A program made the position numbers and the translations under genes. The notes beneath the pieces were generated by a model that saw nothing but the letters and a program-made list of their open reading frames with translations, did not search any database and was not told where the DNA came from. From Stichopus chloronotus (Eukaryota > Echinodermata > Holothuroidea > Aspidochirotida > Stichopodidae), in assembly GCA_021234535.1 (NCBI GenBank), contig CM037841.1, forward strand, positions 12,916,825 through 12,980,824: 64,000 nucleotides of DNA. The letters are read 5' to 3'. Shown in pieces: positions 36,386 to 47,900 of this stretch; the stretch's first letter is position 1, and the number at the start of each line of letters is the position of its first letter.

Positions 36386-36580
36386 CTTCACATTCATATC
36401 ATAGACATGTAATACCCCTTGCTTACATTATTTCATTTACACACCCACATTAGTGCATTGATATTGTTCAATCCTGAGTGTAAGACAGACAAGGTTGAGC
36501 CTAGGCTCAGAGATTGCAGTGCTAGAATTGATTTTGGGTTAACTTTGAGCAACGTCAAGGTGAGAATACTTGATAGATTT
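36386..36580 (+). repeat. F2 mini-DIRS immediately after a right ITR
   Basis: It starts TTCACATTCATATCATAGAC then ATGTAATACCCCTTGCTTAC (left arm). It ends in TGCTAGAATTGATTTTGGG and TTTGAGCAACGTCAAGGTGA (right-arm blocks). It begins about 14 bp after the right end of the previous element, so two elements sit head to tail, or this is a diverged end junction. Confidence 0.48.
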
Positions 36581-36961
36581 ATGAGTTCAATCTTAGTTCT
36601 CATTGGCATTTGCTTCCTTTTTCACTTACTTGTCTCAGCATGACCAAAGTACTTTCATCTATTGTGACAAGAGGACTGAAGACTCTTTTAACACGACACT
36701 CATTATTCCCCAGTACATATCAATATATGGCCTGTCTTATTCTGCCAGTCCCAGTGTTTATGTCATGAATTTTACCCTGAATTATGAATTATGTTTGCAT
36801 TGAGATACCATCTCATCTCTTTAAGTGCATTTAAGTAGATCAGTGTCTGTCAACCACTAGTCCTCCTCACAAGTACTGAATCCTTCATTTAATCAAAACA
36901 ATTTTTCTGTTTTTTATTCCTGGGTGTATGCATGATGTTGTGCAGAAGTTGTTGCGCAAAT

Positions 36962-37045
36962 TGTTACATTCACATCAGAGACATATAGTTATCCTTGCTT
37001 ACACCAATGTGCCCAATGGACCCCACATGAAGTTGTAGCGCTGCA
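36962..37045 (+). repeat. Solo F2 left arm
   Basis: TGTTACATTCACATCAGAGA, CATATAGTTATCCTTGCTTA and CACCAATGTGCCCAATG match the left arm at 55933-56010. No right arm follows nearby. Confidence 0.55.
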
Positions 37046-37514
37046 CTCTCTATACTCTGAATATGCCTTGTTCAACTTTTGCTCCAAGAGATGCAGTGTG
37101 TGCAAAATTGCCTCCTAAGTTTTTACTCACACAGTGGAAGCTAAGAGAAAGGAGGAAATTTGGGATAAATACCTGAAGGGTGAATCAGATAGTATTCAAT
37201 GTTGGGCTAACAATTTTGCACTATTGGACCTGTACTAAAGACGTGGGAGTCGAACAGGTAACTAGTCCGGAACTATTGAGGATTGGAATTTCCCTTATAA
37301 AGTACCAGGTAGTTTCCCCAAAACTTATTTGTTCAAGTATTAATGAGCATATACTCACCTGATAAAATTAAAGTGTACGTAAACTTGCTGAAAGTGGACT
37401 AGAAAGACAACTAAAAGACAAGGACCACCAGATGGAGATTGAAAAGATGGATAATGCTGGATAGAAAAAGTCCTGAACCTCCATAGTCTTTGCCCTCCGT
37501 AGTTTCTTCGCCCA

Positions 37515-37675
37515 TGTCGATGGCAGAATGAAAGGAGGAATTAAACTGGCATAAGATCAGTGGATGCTAGATCCAGTGTTAAATGTTGTCATTACTCTTT
37601 GCGCAGTGTGTATGAGTTCAGTCTTTGTGTGGAGACAGGTAATTGAATCATCTCATCCATATATAACCAAATGTT
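37515..37675 (+). repeat. Degenerate F1 right ITR
   Basis: AAAGGAGGAATTAAACTGGC, AAATGTTGTCATTACTCTT and GTGGAGACAGGTAATTGAAT followed by ATATAACCAAATGTTTTGGG keep the order of the F1 right ITR but are heavily diverged. Confidence 0.45.
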
Positions 37676-37689
37676 TTGGGCTTCACTCT

Positions 37690-40670
37690 CATTTATGGTA
37701 TGCTCTGATTCTGTGGTATCCTGCCAGTCAGCAAGAAATGTCTTCAAGTTGAATGCATAGCAGTTTAAAGGATTCCAGTTGTAAGTTTTGCGTGATATTT
37801 TCTCTTTTCCAAATTTGCTTGCCCATGGAGGTAGTCCATGCTGTAAAGTAGAAGACTGCATCACACTAAGTTATCACCGAATTTCCTTCATACTGATGTC
37901 TTTGCAAGACTGGCATAATTGTGATTAAGTGTATGTTTGTTTGTATGTGTTGTGTGCAGCTGTTGTAATCTGACTGGTGCCCTCTGTAAGGATGATTTCA
38001 ACTTTAAAGGACTTATTTCTTTACCTTGTCTTTTTTGCATTGAGATGTAAATTTAAGTGTAAAGAGAATTATTTTGATTATTTGCAAAAACTTATAGAAA
38101 GGAAGGTAAGAGAACAGTCTCTTTATGAAGTGTCTTGACAGTAAACTTTGAAAGTAAGAAGCTTTCAAAAGAATTCCATAGGTAGAATTTGCTTTTGATT
38201 CTACTTTTTTCCCATATAGAGACACAATACACATGTCACAATAACATCACAATTTCCTCCTCTAATGGAAAAGAATGAGTTATTAGCAGCCATTTCAAGC
38301 TTTCAATCCTCAACCCAAAATTTAAAGCAAAAAAGTAAAGTGGAGGCAACTAAAAGGGCATCTGAGCAACTTTTTATTTTATCGTTATTTGCGTTTGAGG
38401 AGATGAAAGAATGCATCAATTTCCCCTGATGATCAAATTTGTTGGTAATAGTAAATCTTCTTTGGTTCCTTCTTTCACCTTCAATTGACTATCAGCTGGA
38501 ATGTTACATCTGAGGATTGCTGAAGTACATTAACAGAATATTTAATGAAGTACATTTCCACAAATTGACTGTTTTCTTTAAGGAAAAGTGGTTAATTTAT
38601 TGCACTACTCAATCTAGAGATACGTAGCTAAGACCTTTTGTGTAATTGACTGTGACTTTTTGGTATGTTTGTTAAATGTGTAAAAATTTCCTACTACTGT
38701 ATTGCCCTCAGTGAGAGTCATCTACAGATGAAAGCAACCCTACAGTCAGCAGCTGTAACTTCAGGTGTTTAGACAATGTCTTGGAGCAAATCTTTCAAGC
38801 TGTTATTAAAACTCTCATATTTTTGCTGGTTCTATTGTAGCTCATCAATTTTTGATTTGTGTCAGATTAAAATTTTATCCTCCCCCAAGGAATTGGAGAA
38901 TTTAATGAAAAACGTAAATGGTCTGCCACAGGCATTGGAAGATTTTAAGCCTGAGGATCTAGTATGGACAACTGCATACATGTACGGTAGGCTAAATGGG
39001 ATTATTATAACAAACAAATTAGCATATTTTAAGATGATGGTATACAGGGGTAGTTGCTGGTGTGGTATCACTGGCTTCCCAGTGACTGTTTTTTCCTCAG
39101 TCAGATATAACCATAAGCTCAAGAGCTTCTGTGTGCTGAACTTGGGACAAGTATACACCAGGGGATAGCAGACACCTTAGTGGATGTATTGCTTCCAAAA
39201 TTTTCATGACAGAGTAGCGTTCCCATGTGGCGTATGGATGTCTTTTTTTTTGTTTTTGTTCTTTCACATGATCTGGCAGGAGTATTAAATAATGGAATTT
39301 TTTTCAAACATCTTGAATGAGGATTTCATGGAAGTGTAGACAGCATAGGGATAGAGTCAGCTTAAATATATAGCCATGAAAACTGTCACAAACGACAACA
39401 CTTTGATAGTCTGTATCACAAACTTTGAAGTGAAGTTTGCAGAGTGGAAATCTTTCATCATAGAAGTAGCAAATTTGATTTGAATGATGTGTGTAAAATA
39501 AAGAATTCCTATGCCTTAAATGTTGCATTTAGTTGAGTAATGCAGACACAACTCAGACGCACTTTGTAACACATAGTCCAAATTGGTGCACAACTAAAAA
39601 AATGTATAGCACTTTTTGTGTGCATAACCCTTAAATTTTCACCAATATTTTACTAATGCTTTTAACTGCTACACAAATTCAAATGCTTACTGTAATATTC
39701 CCTGCAAACCACTTGGTACACTTAAGACTCTCAACAGATGTGAGCAAACAGTATGCAAGATTTGGACTACTGCATACAGTGTGCCATCCCACATGTCAAT
39801 TCACTTATGATCATCATCTGTAGAGTCATCTTCATTAGATGAATTGTAGTTAAATATGTACAAAGCTGTCTTTGGAAAAATCGGCACAATTCAGCATGAG
39901 TTGGATGTGATAAATGCTATCTGCTATGTTAGCATGTTTATCACATCCAACTATTGTGTCTTGATTGTTGTGTCTTTGCAGCATCTTTCTATAAGTTGTT
40001 TAGTTGGTTATGCATCTATCCTACACTTGGATACATGCAGAATTTAATTCAAAGGCAACAATCACAGGAGCAAGATCTTACCTTTCAAACACTGTTTAAG
40101 GTCATACACTTTGTTCCTTTCAAGTATTCAACAACTTTTCAGACAATCAGGTAATGCACTACCATAGCTTGAATTATTAGTCACTGCTTCTGGCAAAATA
40201 CTCGGAAGACACTATATGATGCACAGTATTTAGTACAGCTAATATAGCCGATAGCATAAAATGCTTATATGGACTTTGTTTTACTTTGGTCTGAAAGGTC
40301 ATGTGCCCTTTCTCAGTGAAAACTTCAGGGATAGTTTGTAATATATTTTTCTTCTATGTCATTCCTTGACTTGGCCTCACAAGACAGGCTTTTTAGCACT
40401 TGAATAGACTCCTAGATTCTGACCAGATTGAAAAGGTCAAGAGATTCACATGCTCACTTCCCCAGTGGTGCAAGGCAAAGCCAAGTGTCCAAGCACTTTT
40501 GTTGTTGGTACATGTTTTCTTAGAAGTTAGACTTTCTCTAAACACACTGATTTTTTTCTATGAGCCAAAGGTGCACTTTTTTTGTCTCCATATGAGTACA
40601 GAGCACTCAGTCTATTTGGTACAATTTGTATATCTTCAAAACCCTTAACACATGAATATTTCTCCAGAGT
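37690..40670 (+). other. Intronic stretch with one hairpin, no gene recognised
   Basis: AT-rich sequence. A 130-codon plus-strand frame at 38776-39168 (containing KELENLMKNVNGLPQALEDF) is the most protein-like here but matches no family I know, and a minus-strand frame covers the same bases. The hairpin at 39899-39952 is described separately. Confidence 0.4.
39899..39952 (+). other. Strong 21-bp stem hairpin, possible small-RNA precursor
   Basis: Arm 39899-39919 (AGTTGGATGTGATAAATGCTA) pairs with 39930-39952 with only a 2-nt bulge around a 10-nt loop. After an 8-nt bulge on the 5' side, flanking GCACAAT and ATTGTGT can extend the stem. The size is compatible with a miRNA-like precursor or a tiny inverted-repeat insertion. 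No known miRNA seed is claimed. Confidence 0.4.
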
Positions 40671-40682
40671 TGATCTGTGTTA

Positions 40683-40735
40683 AATTATATTCACTCCACC
40701 CCTTACTTACAAGTCTCCATACAAGTAGTCCAAGA
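40683..40735 (+). repeat. F1 left-arm fragment
   Basis: AAATTATATTCACTCCACCC, CTTACTTACAAGTCTCCATA and CAAGTAG match the F1 left start (TATTTACTTCACTCCTCACT, TACCTGTCTCC) with scattered changes. No right arm was found. Confidence 0.45.
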
Positions 40736-40936
40736 CTCTCTACAGTGCTGGTCGTTATGTGAACACTCACCAAATATCGTAAGCAGGTATCGTGTGGGAT
40801 TTACATCACCTCACACATTCATTACAAGTAATGTATTCTCATTGACCTTGGTCAATTTCTTACCTTTATGGGAGTACCTCGCCCAGGAAGGCATTGATGA
40901 CACTTTGAAACAATTAATGTTTCATTTAATAGTATG

Positions 40937-41000
40937 GATTCACATCATAGATATACTTACCCCTTGCTTGCTCATGTATCACAGTCCTACTTCTCAATTT
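40937..41000 (+). repeat. Solo F2 left arm
   Basis: GGATTCACATCATAGATATA and CTTACCCCTTGCTTGCTCAT match the F2 left start, about 680 bp before the second PDE5 exon. Confidence 0.58.
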
Positions 41001-41358
41001 TGATGTCTCTTTCATTTTGTGGGCATGCCTGTCTTTGTTATGATGAAATGCCTCATTAATTCTCATCCTTATAACCTTGCTTGCAGTGAATTCTTAAAAT
41101 CCTCCAGTTTAGTGAGACGACACTTTTCTTCTGTCCGTTAGGGGTGTTCTTTTTGCAAGCATGGCATGCATCCAGGATACGTCATAATCTCTCTTTCAAT
41201 GAGATAACAACTATATTGATCTATTTTAATGTGCCTATGTTTGTTTCTGATTGGAATTCTTTAGTCAAATTTTTAAACAATTGTTCAATTGTCATGACAG
41301 CTTACCTACTGTCATGTGGGAATATGATCTTGGTACACACAACATAAAACAATTGCAG

Positions 41359-41632
41359 TGATTCACATTGTAGATGTATACTTACCCCATTGCTGACACT
41401 TATGCATTGTTTAACTTTACTGTGTTTCAGAATATACCTCTGGTAGTGTGCCCTCTAAGCTCTAGATGGACTTTCTCTGGCCTTTTCTCTGTGATTGATA
41501 ACATGGTATTCAAAGTGTCCCAAATTGTTGCTCTGGAGGGGAGGGGGGTGATTCTTTGATTCTCGAAACCGTAACAAGTGGTAAGTATGGTCACTTGTGA
41601 ATACCCACACAAATAAGATGTGGGGAGTTTGT
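41359..41632 (+). repeat. Complete F2 mini-DIRS about 50 bp upstream of a PDE5 exon
   Basis: Left arm TGATTCACATTGTAGATGTA then TACTTACCCCATTGCTGACA (41359-41400). Interior TGTGCCCTCTAAGCTCTAGA, as in the D3 left ITR. Right arm AACAAGTGGTAAGTATGGTC, ACTTGTGAATACCCACACA, ending TGTGGGGAGT (41573-41632). The exon acceptor is at 41680-41681, so branch point and polypyrimidine tract lie in the ~50 bp between. GGTAAGT at 41580-41586 is a good donor in the sense direction. Confidence 0.7.
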
Positions 41633-41681
41633 CTATTTTGTTATTAAAGTGCCTGTTTTTGTTTCATTTTATCTTCTGCAG

Positions 41682-41840
41682 GATCCAAGGTTCAACCCAT
41701 CAGTGGATAAGAAGACTGGCTATACCACTCACAGCATACTATGCATGCCTATTTGCAATCATGATGGCGATGTGGTGGGTGTGGCACAGGTCATCAATAA
41801 AGTTACAGGAGATCATGAGTTTTCTCCCAAAGATGAGGAG
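41682..41840 (+). CDS. PDE5: PDE5-like phosphodiesterase, internal exon encoding the second half of GAF-A
   Basis: This exon continues the GAF-A domain begun at 21223. Seen: 53 codons, from [14 protein letters not shown] through [17 protein letters not shown] and VAQVINK to FSPKDEE. It starts after TTCTGCAG and ends at GTGAGA. It is in phase 0 at both ends, so it joins the previous exon's ...NAYE without a split codon, giving AYE-DPRF as in PDE5A. The signature NKxnFx3DE, conserved in cyclic-nucleotide-binding GAF domains, is intact (NK, then F, three residues, DE). That argues the gene is functional and the domain can bind cGMP. The intron before it is 20,269 bp. A short palindromic DIRS-like element ends about 50 bp upstream of the acceptor. 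The next exon, expected to encode the last helix of GAF-A, was not found before 64000. Confidence 0.94.
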
Positions 41841-42185
41841 GTGAGATTTTTTACCTTGCTACACCTTTTTTCCACCATGTGTTTTATCAGTATTATGTAG
41901 TTTCTGTTTCAGTGTTGCAATTGAGATCTAGTTGCTAGGGACAAAATGTCAGGTCCAAAGGGTAGCGTTCCTCAAAGACAGGACCTACATGGCCACTAAA
42001 TGACCTACTGCAATGGGATGTTCTTTAGTGGATGCACACAACCTGAATTTTGTCAAATGCGCAAGATATCTGATTGAAACCTTGGATCTGGGAAGAAATT
42101 TCAGAGTTGGGGTCTTGACATTTTTAATCCCATGCTGAAGAGCAAAAGGAGTCAATGTGATGGTGATCTATGTGTGTATGTGTTG

Positions 42186-42790
42186 CCTTGCTTGTAATCA
42201 CGATATCTCAAGAAGGGTAAACTTGACTAATCGTACATTTGGTGTGTGGGTTGTTCATATTCAGTAGATGATCCCAATTGTTTTTGGTGGAGGTAGAAGG
42301 TCATTTGAGGCCAGCAGAGTTCAAATTGTGAAACCCTCATAAACACATAGATACACTGTAAACACTGTATCTCAAGAAGTATAGCCATGATTAATGTTGT
42401 ACTTTGTGCATGGGTTGGTCAGATCAACTAGATGATCCCTACTATTTTTGGTAGAGGTCAAAGGTCATTTTGGGTCACCAGAGATCAAAATGTAGAAACC
42501 TTGTAAACACAACATCTGAAGGAGGGTAATCTCGACTAATGTCATACTTAGTGTCTGGATTGTTCATCGTGAATAGATGATCTCAATTGTTTTTGGGAAG
42601 GTCAAAGGTCATTTGAGGTCAGCAGAGGTCAAACTGTGAAAACCTTGGAAACACAGTATCTCAAGAAGCATAATCTGGACTAATTTCAGTGTGTTGGCCA
42701 ACGTGAGTAGATGATTCCCATTGATTTTGGTTGAGGTCAAATTTCATTTGAGGTCACCAGAGGTCAAATTATGAAAACATATAAAACTGC
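42186..42790 (+). repeat. Tandem array of a ~140-bp unit carrying AGGTCA half-sites
   Basis: Four units, spaced 135-150 bp. Each contains a TATCTCAAGAAG-like block, GATGATCCCAATTGTTTTTG and a cluster of AGGTCA. In the third unit AGGTCA occurs at 42599, 42606, 42616 and 42626, with spacers of 1, 4 and 4 bases. In the second, 42455 and 42462 are spaced by 1. In the fourth, 42751 and 42761 are spaced by 4. AGGTCA is the half-site of many nuclear receptors, and spacers of 1 and 4 are the DR1 and DR4 arrangements. Confidence 0.82.
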
Positions 42791-42799
42791 TTAGTACAC

Positions 42800-44931
42800 A
42801 CAATGGTCAAAAGAGCTTCTTGTAAGCATGCTTTCTCTAGAATGATAAGGTGTTTGAATTTATGTTGCACGTGTTCTTTATGAATATTGTCTAGGAATCA
42901 TAACGTTCTTTGACTTCCTTGTTTGTTTTTTGCAAAAAGCTGTTCATTCTCTCCCAATCTTACTTTGTGTTTTTTTTTCCAAAATTTAACATGTATTACC
43001 ATTCTTTCACATAATTTACAAGAAAACTAAGCTTGAATTGAGCAGCAAAACACCTATGATGATGTTACCCTTAGGTTCCTAAGACGATAAGCTAAATGCT
43101 TAAGGCTACATGTGGCATTAAATACAATCATTTAAGTGTTGTCAGTATTTTAGCTTTAGTATTTTATGATGAAATATAGACCATTTTTATGTAAATCGCC
43201 TAGTTAGGAGAAAATATGACACTTGCTCAGTTTTGCACAGGAGACAATGTAGCGTAAGTGATGTCATAGTGTTGAAATGCATCTTACATAACTCTTTGCT
43301 CTTTCTCACTTTAAATCGAGTAGGAGCATATGTCTTTAACAGATTTGTGGTAAAAATGATCTACCAATGACAAATTTTGTTAGGAAGTGCCCCAGTAGAG
43401 GGAAGCCCTAGTAGAGGGAAGAAAACTGTTAATTTTTTGATTTCTCTTAAATGTTGATGCCTGCAAGATAATATTCATAAGTATCTCTTTTATGCCTCTC
43501 CCTAGCTTTACAGCAGGAATGTTGTTGGTTGAAGGCCATCAATGTCTACATGCAGATTCCAGGTAAACATTGATAACCTCCCTCCAAACGACATTCAACA
43601 TTCAAACTAGAGGAAAGCATAAATATTTATCAGAGCAGTTCTTAGCCAGTTGATGGTACCCACAATAAACATATTTATTTTTCTTGCATCATTGCATTCC
43701 ACTGTTCAATACATAAGGTAGCACAAGTTAATTCTTAGAGTTCGCTTTGAAGCAGGAGTTTGCATTGCCTTATAATAACACTACTTATGATTTATAATTA
43801 ATTATATGTATAGCCAGATTCTCAGATTTTTCTCCATAAACGTTGATTAACTTAAAGGTATAGATAGCTACAGTGATCTGGACACTTTGGGACTTTCTAC
43901 TGCATTAATTACAATAATGTTTGGAAGCCTCATTGCTGTCTGCACATCAGCCAGTGGCAGGTGCTACTGTACATGTTGGTGCTATTGGAGAAAACTTTTA
44001 CATTCTTCAGGTAGTTGAAGGATAGTGTTGCATTTTAATAATCCTTGAGAACTTTGTTTGGACAAATGTGGTTAAAATTAAACTCCAACATATAATTCCA
44101 TGTCGTATAACTGTAAGCTACAGTAACTCATGAAATAACATTTTGGCTGATTTCTACATGAAATTGCAGCAAGTATATATGAAACATTTACTGAGAAACT
44201 AGCTTGGATGAATTGCATTAACAGTGTATCTGTATACAACATTTAGCCATTAGCAAGTACATTAAAGATAATTTTCTTCAGCATCGTACAAATTCATTGA
44301 TAATTAAGCTGTATAATTGAAGTTTATAGAACATCATGTAAAGAGAGTACATGTTGTTGTTGTAGCCATAGTCTTCTGAATAAACTATCCATGACCCACA
44401 GAACATTTCTATGTTCTTTGCAACTCAAGTTGAAGTAAGCAAATTTTAAGAATGCGTTTGATCCATTTGATAGAGTACAAACATCCTCTCAAATGTATTT
44501 GTCTGAGATAAACGGAATGTTTGTTCAAAGGCTATACCTGCACAATACCGTCAACAAAACGTTGACGATGTCAGTCATTTTTAGCTGTTAGCACAGATCT
44601 TTTGAGAGATTTGTCGATTAGACTTCTGCGACCATCTTGTACAGTGATCATGTCATCTAATCATGTTGTCTTTTGAAATGGTTGTCTTCTCTTTGATTCC
44701 TCCTTTGCTAGTGTTTACCTCATGCTCTCTGCCAGTCTCTGTTTCATTCGCTTGTATCAGTCCTTCTTACCTGCAATTGCAAAAACAATTTTTCAATCGT
44801 GTCTTTCCTTGAAAATTGAAATGCTCGTAACTTCCAAGAACATTTAGAATGAAGTCCTTCCATCAAAGCATATGAGCTTTATTATTAATGTATATTGCAT
44901 CTAGGTCATAGTCTGGATCAGTTCTGTTAGC

Positions 44932-44963
<32 letters not shown>

Positions 44964-47900
44964 CAAGGTTTTAATGTTATTCCATCTACTACACGGTGGA
45001 GTTGTATAAATAATGTATGAAAACGACAAAGTCTGAGCAGTTCCAAGTACTAAATGCTTAATATTTTGTTGTTCCTTGTTGTCTTGCTCAATGCCAGCTG
45101 GCTCTGGTTTTGTTATGCAAAGTTGCATGAAGTTGCTGACATGATGTTTTCAAGTCTGAAGAGACAGGGAGAGAGGGAGAGAGAGCAGTTGATCTGTTGG
45201 CATTATCTCCGTGCATTTGCTGTCTACAAAGTCTGAATCTACTGAGTGATGGATTGATTACAACAACATAGACTCTGTGTAGATTAATGCAGGCATCAAC
45301 AGCAGCTACTAAGAACTAATTTTCTATTTTGATCTTCTGTCAAAATTTTGAACCGTGCTTGTGCACTGGAAAGAAACAAGAACAGATGACAGATTCATCT
45401 CCTCAGAAAATGTCTTAGATGGTGACAAATTGGATAGCTAAAGAGAAGGTCACGTCTGGAGGAAAGACATTAATTAGAACTTAGTGATAATGCTTATTTA
45501 CCCGTGCAGGTAATGTTTGCAGTGAAAGGAGTACATGTTTTAGACGATATACCCTGTTGAAATTAACAATTTTACCATCGTACAGTACACTATTAAAGAT
45601 GAGTTCTCATTTGATAGTTTCAGTCTTCTTGTGACATTCTTCTGTGGAAAACAGTGCTGTTCAGCAACCAACAACATACCTTGTAGGGTGCTTCCTTGTC
45701 ATACTACCCATTTTTGCACAAAATGCTTCACATAACATCCATGGACTCTTTGTTCCCTCAGTTGAAGTCTATTGAAACGTGCTGAGTTACTTCAAATGTT
45801 TGTAAAGCAGTGGCTCGGTGAAAGACCCTGACGGAATGTAAGGATGTATCAGTTTGTATCCAAAATGAAGGTGTTACTGAATAGTATGGTACAGTATTTA
45901 TTTCATTTCCCATAGAGGCATCTGCTGGCACCATACTAGTTTTTAGCTTTACCCACTCCATAGCTAGCACCCTTTCACTCTAAATAGTTACATATCTGAT
46001 GTGGTCTGCAACATGCATTGACAGTTCTCTTTGCCCATGATGTACTGTGTATGGGAGCAATCCTTTCAAAAGTGTTCATACGACCATGTTAAGTGTAAAC
46101 CACATGTTAACCATGTTGAAAGTACTATATTAAAGATTAAATGTGATTTGTGATTATCACAGCAGATGAATGCTATAAATGCAGTAAACAGACATATGCA
46201 AGTGAAACCTGAAGTTGTAGTATTCAATTTGATTTAGGTGTAGCTGGCCCAATACATCTCTCAAATCATAAATAGCTTTATCAAAAACGTATTTATGACT
46301 GTTTTTATGATTCCATTAACATCTATATTTCATATCTAGCATGTTCTTTTCAACTTCAAACGTTCCCACCATGTTGCTGTCAGTTAGGAAGCTGTAGAGC
46401 ACGATTTGATTAATTTTATCCAGTTCTTGAATCTATGACCGGTATTCTCTGTCACCAAGTTTCTGGGTCTGAACAAGTTCTTCCCTATGTATTCAGTAAA
46501 TTACGTCCTCTCAAGATACTTATGTGGGTAGTGTGAACCTGTAGAGTGACTGGTATCTTTGTGCCTTGGTGTTGTTGTCATTCTATGTATCTGTCATAAT
46601 CAGTGCAACCTATAGTATATCTAGTTGAAACACAATAAATGTTGCAACTCAGGAAAAAAGATTTCCAAGTCCAAATTGAGGTGATTGGTGAAAGGTGATG
46701 GAAGGTCTGAAAGATGATTTTTGTGATGGTTCACTACCAGCTGCATGCAACAAAATTGTTAAGAAAAACCTTGAAAGGAGATGATATTACTATCAGGAGA
46801 GGGGATGGATTAAAAGTTCAAAAACAAGTATTTGACAAGTTTAGGAGATTAGTAACCAACAAGTTTCCAAAGCAGTCTATTTCAGGTTTCAACTTTCAAT
46901 ATTACTGGAGATGGATGTTCAGTCTTAGAACGTCATGTATAAATTATTATATTATTTTCAATTTCACAAATGCTTTTGTCTAATTACCAATATGACCACA
47001 AAATGATTGTTTAGAATGCAAAATTGTGGATCGTAGCAGCAAGTTGTATCTGACGAACAATTTAAAGTTTACTTTTGGAGTTTCTGTGGGTGCAATAGGT
47101 TTTGACCTGTTGTGCAACTGCTCCATACCAGCTATGGCAGCAGAACACAGATAGGTTTGTAACACATTGCGAAAAGTAGCAGGTAACTGGTTACTTGTAC
47201 ACAAATAACAATTGCTAACAACTGAAAAGCTAATTTTGACATCTGATTTCATCAACAGAGCACCATCTGTGACTGAATTTTTAAGACCTTCATAAGCCTG
47301 TAAACTATTCCTACAATTGCATCCAGGGTAAGCAACCAATATTACTTGCCCGTTGCACGCACACAAGTTTTCCATTTTGGAAGGTACACCGTAAAATTAC
47401 AGAGCGTAGCGAGAATTGTGACGGCACACTGGTCTTTGAACTGTACAAACTGAGCTTGAAAGGAATGCTGCTCAGTGTTTAAGGACTCGATTTGAACTGC
47501 TTAATATTTAGTTTGCAAAGATTTGAAAGCAGACAATAATTAGAATAAATTTAGCTCATCCATCTTTATAGAACTATTCATACACAAAAAAGTCTGATAC
47601 AATTGGTGTGTACTGCTGAACCAGTGTTGACAAAATTAAATTTTCTTTTGCTTTTGTGTCTCATTGCACAACGGCAAAACTTACGATATACTGAACCACC
47701 ATTTAAATAAAAAACCAGGTAGTTATTCTCTCCCTCAGAAAAAAAAATAACAGAAGAAAAAAGTGGAGGTCATATTGCAAATAACCTAGCCAGATTTACA
47801 GAACTGAATAGAACAACAGCATGGAACAAAAGAAGAGAACGAATTATAGGGCACTAATCCTATAGAGTTCAGCAACAATATCCTGACCTCACCATAAATT

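Larger units (their letters stand above)
21413..41681 (+). other. 20.3-kb intron of the PDE5-like gene
   Basis: It is bounded by GTATGT at 21413 and TTCTGCAG ending at 41681, phase 0. It hosts a mini-DIRS (23278-23518), a 110-bp tandem duplication, the D3 gag relic, further F1 and F2 elements and a strong hairpin (39899-39952). No other host exon was recognised. The flanking introns are at least 21.2 kb and 22.1 kb within this window, since no neighbouring exon was seen. Confidence 0.85.

Noticed and set aside
38776..39168. 130-codon frame with a plausible-looking middle segment
   Set aside because: No family recognised, no splice or promoter context, and an almost equally long frame lies on the other strand.
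46980..47375. 131-codon minus-strand frame
   Set aside because: No domain or motif recognised and no supporting context; kept out of the annotation as unproven.
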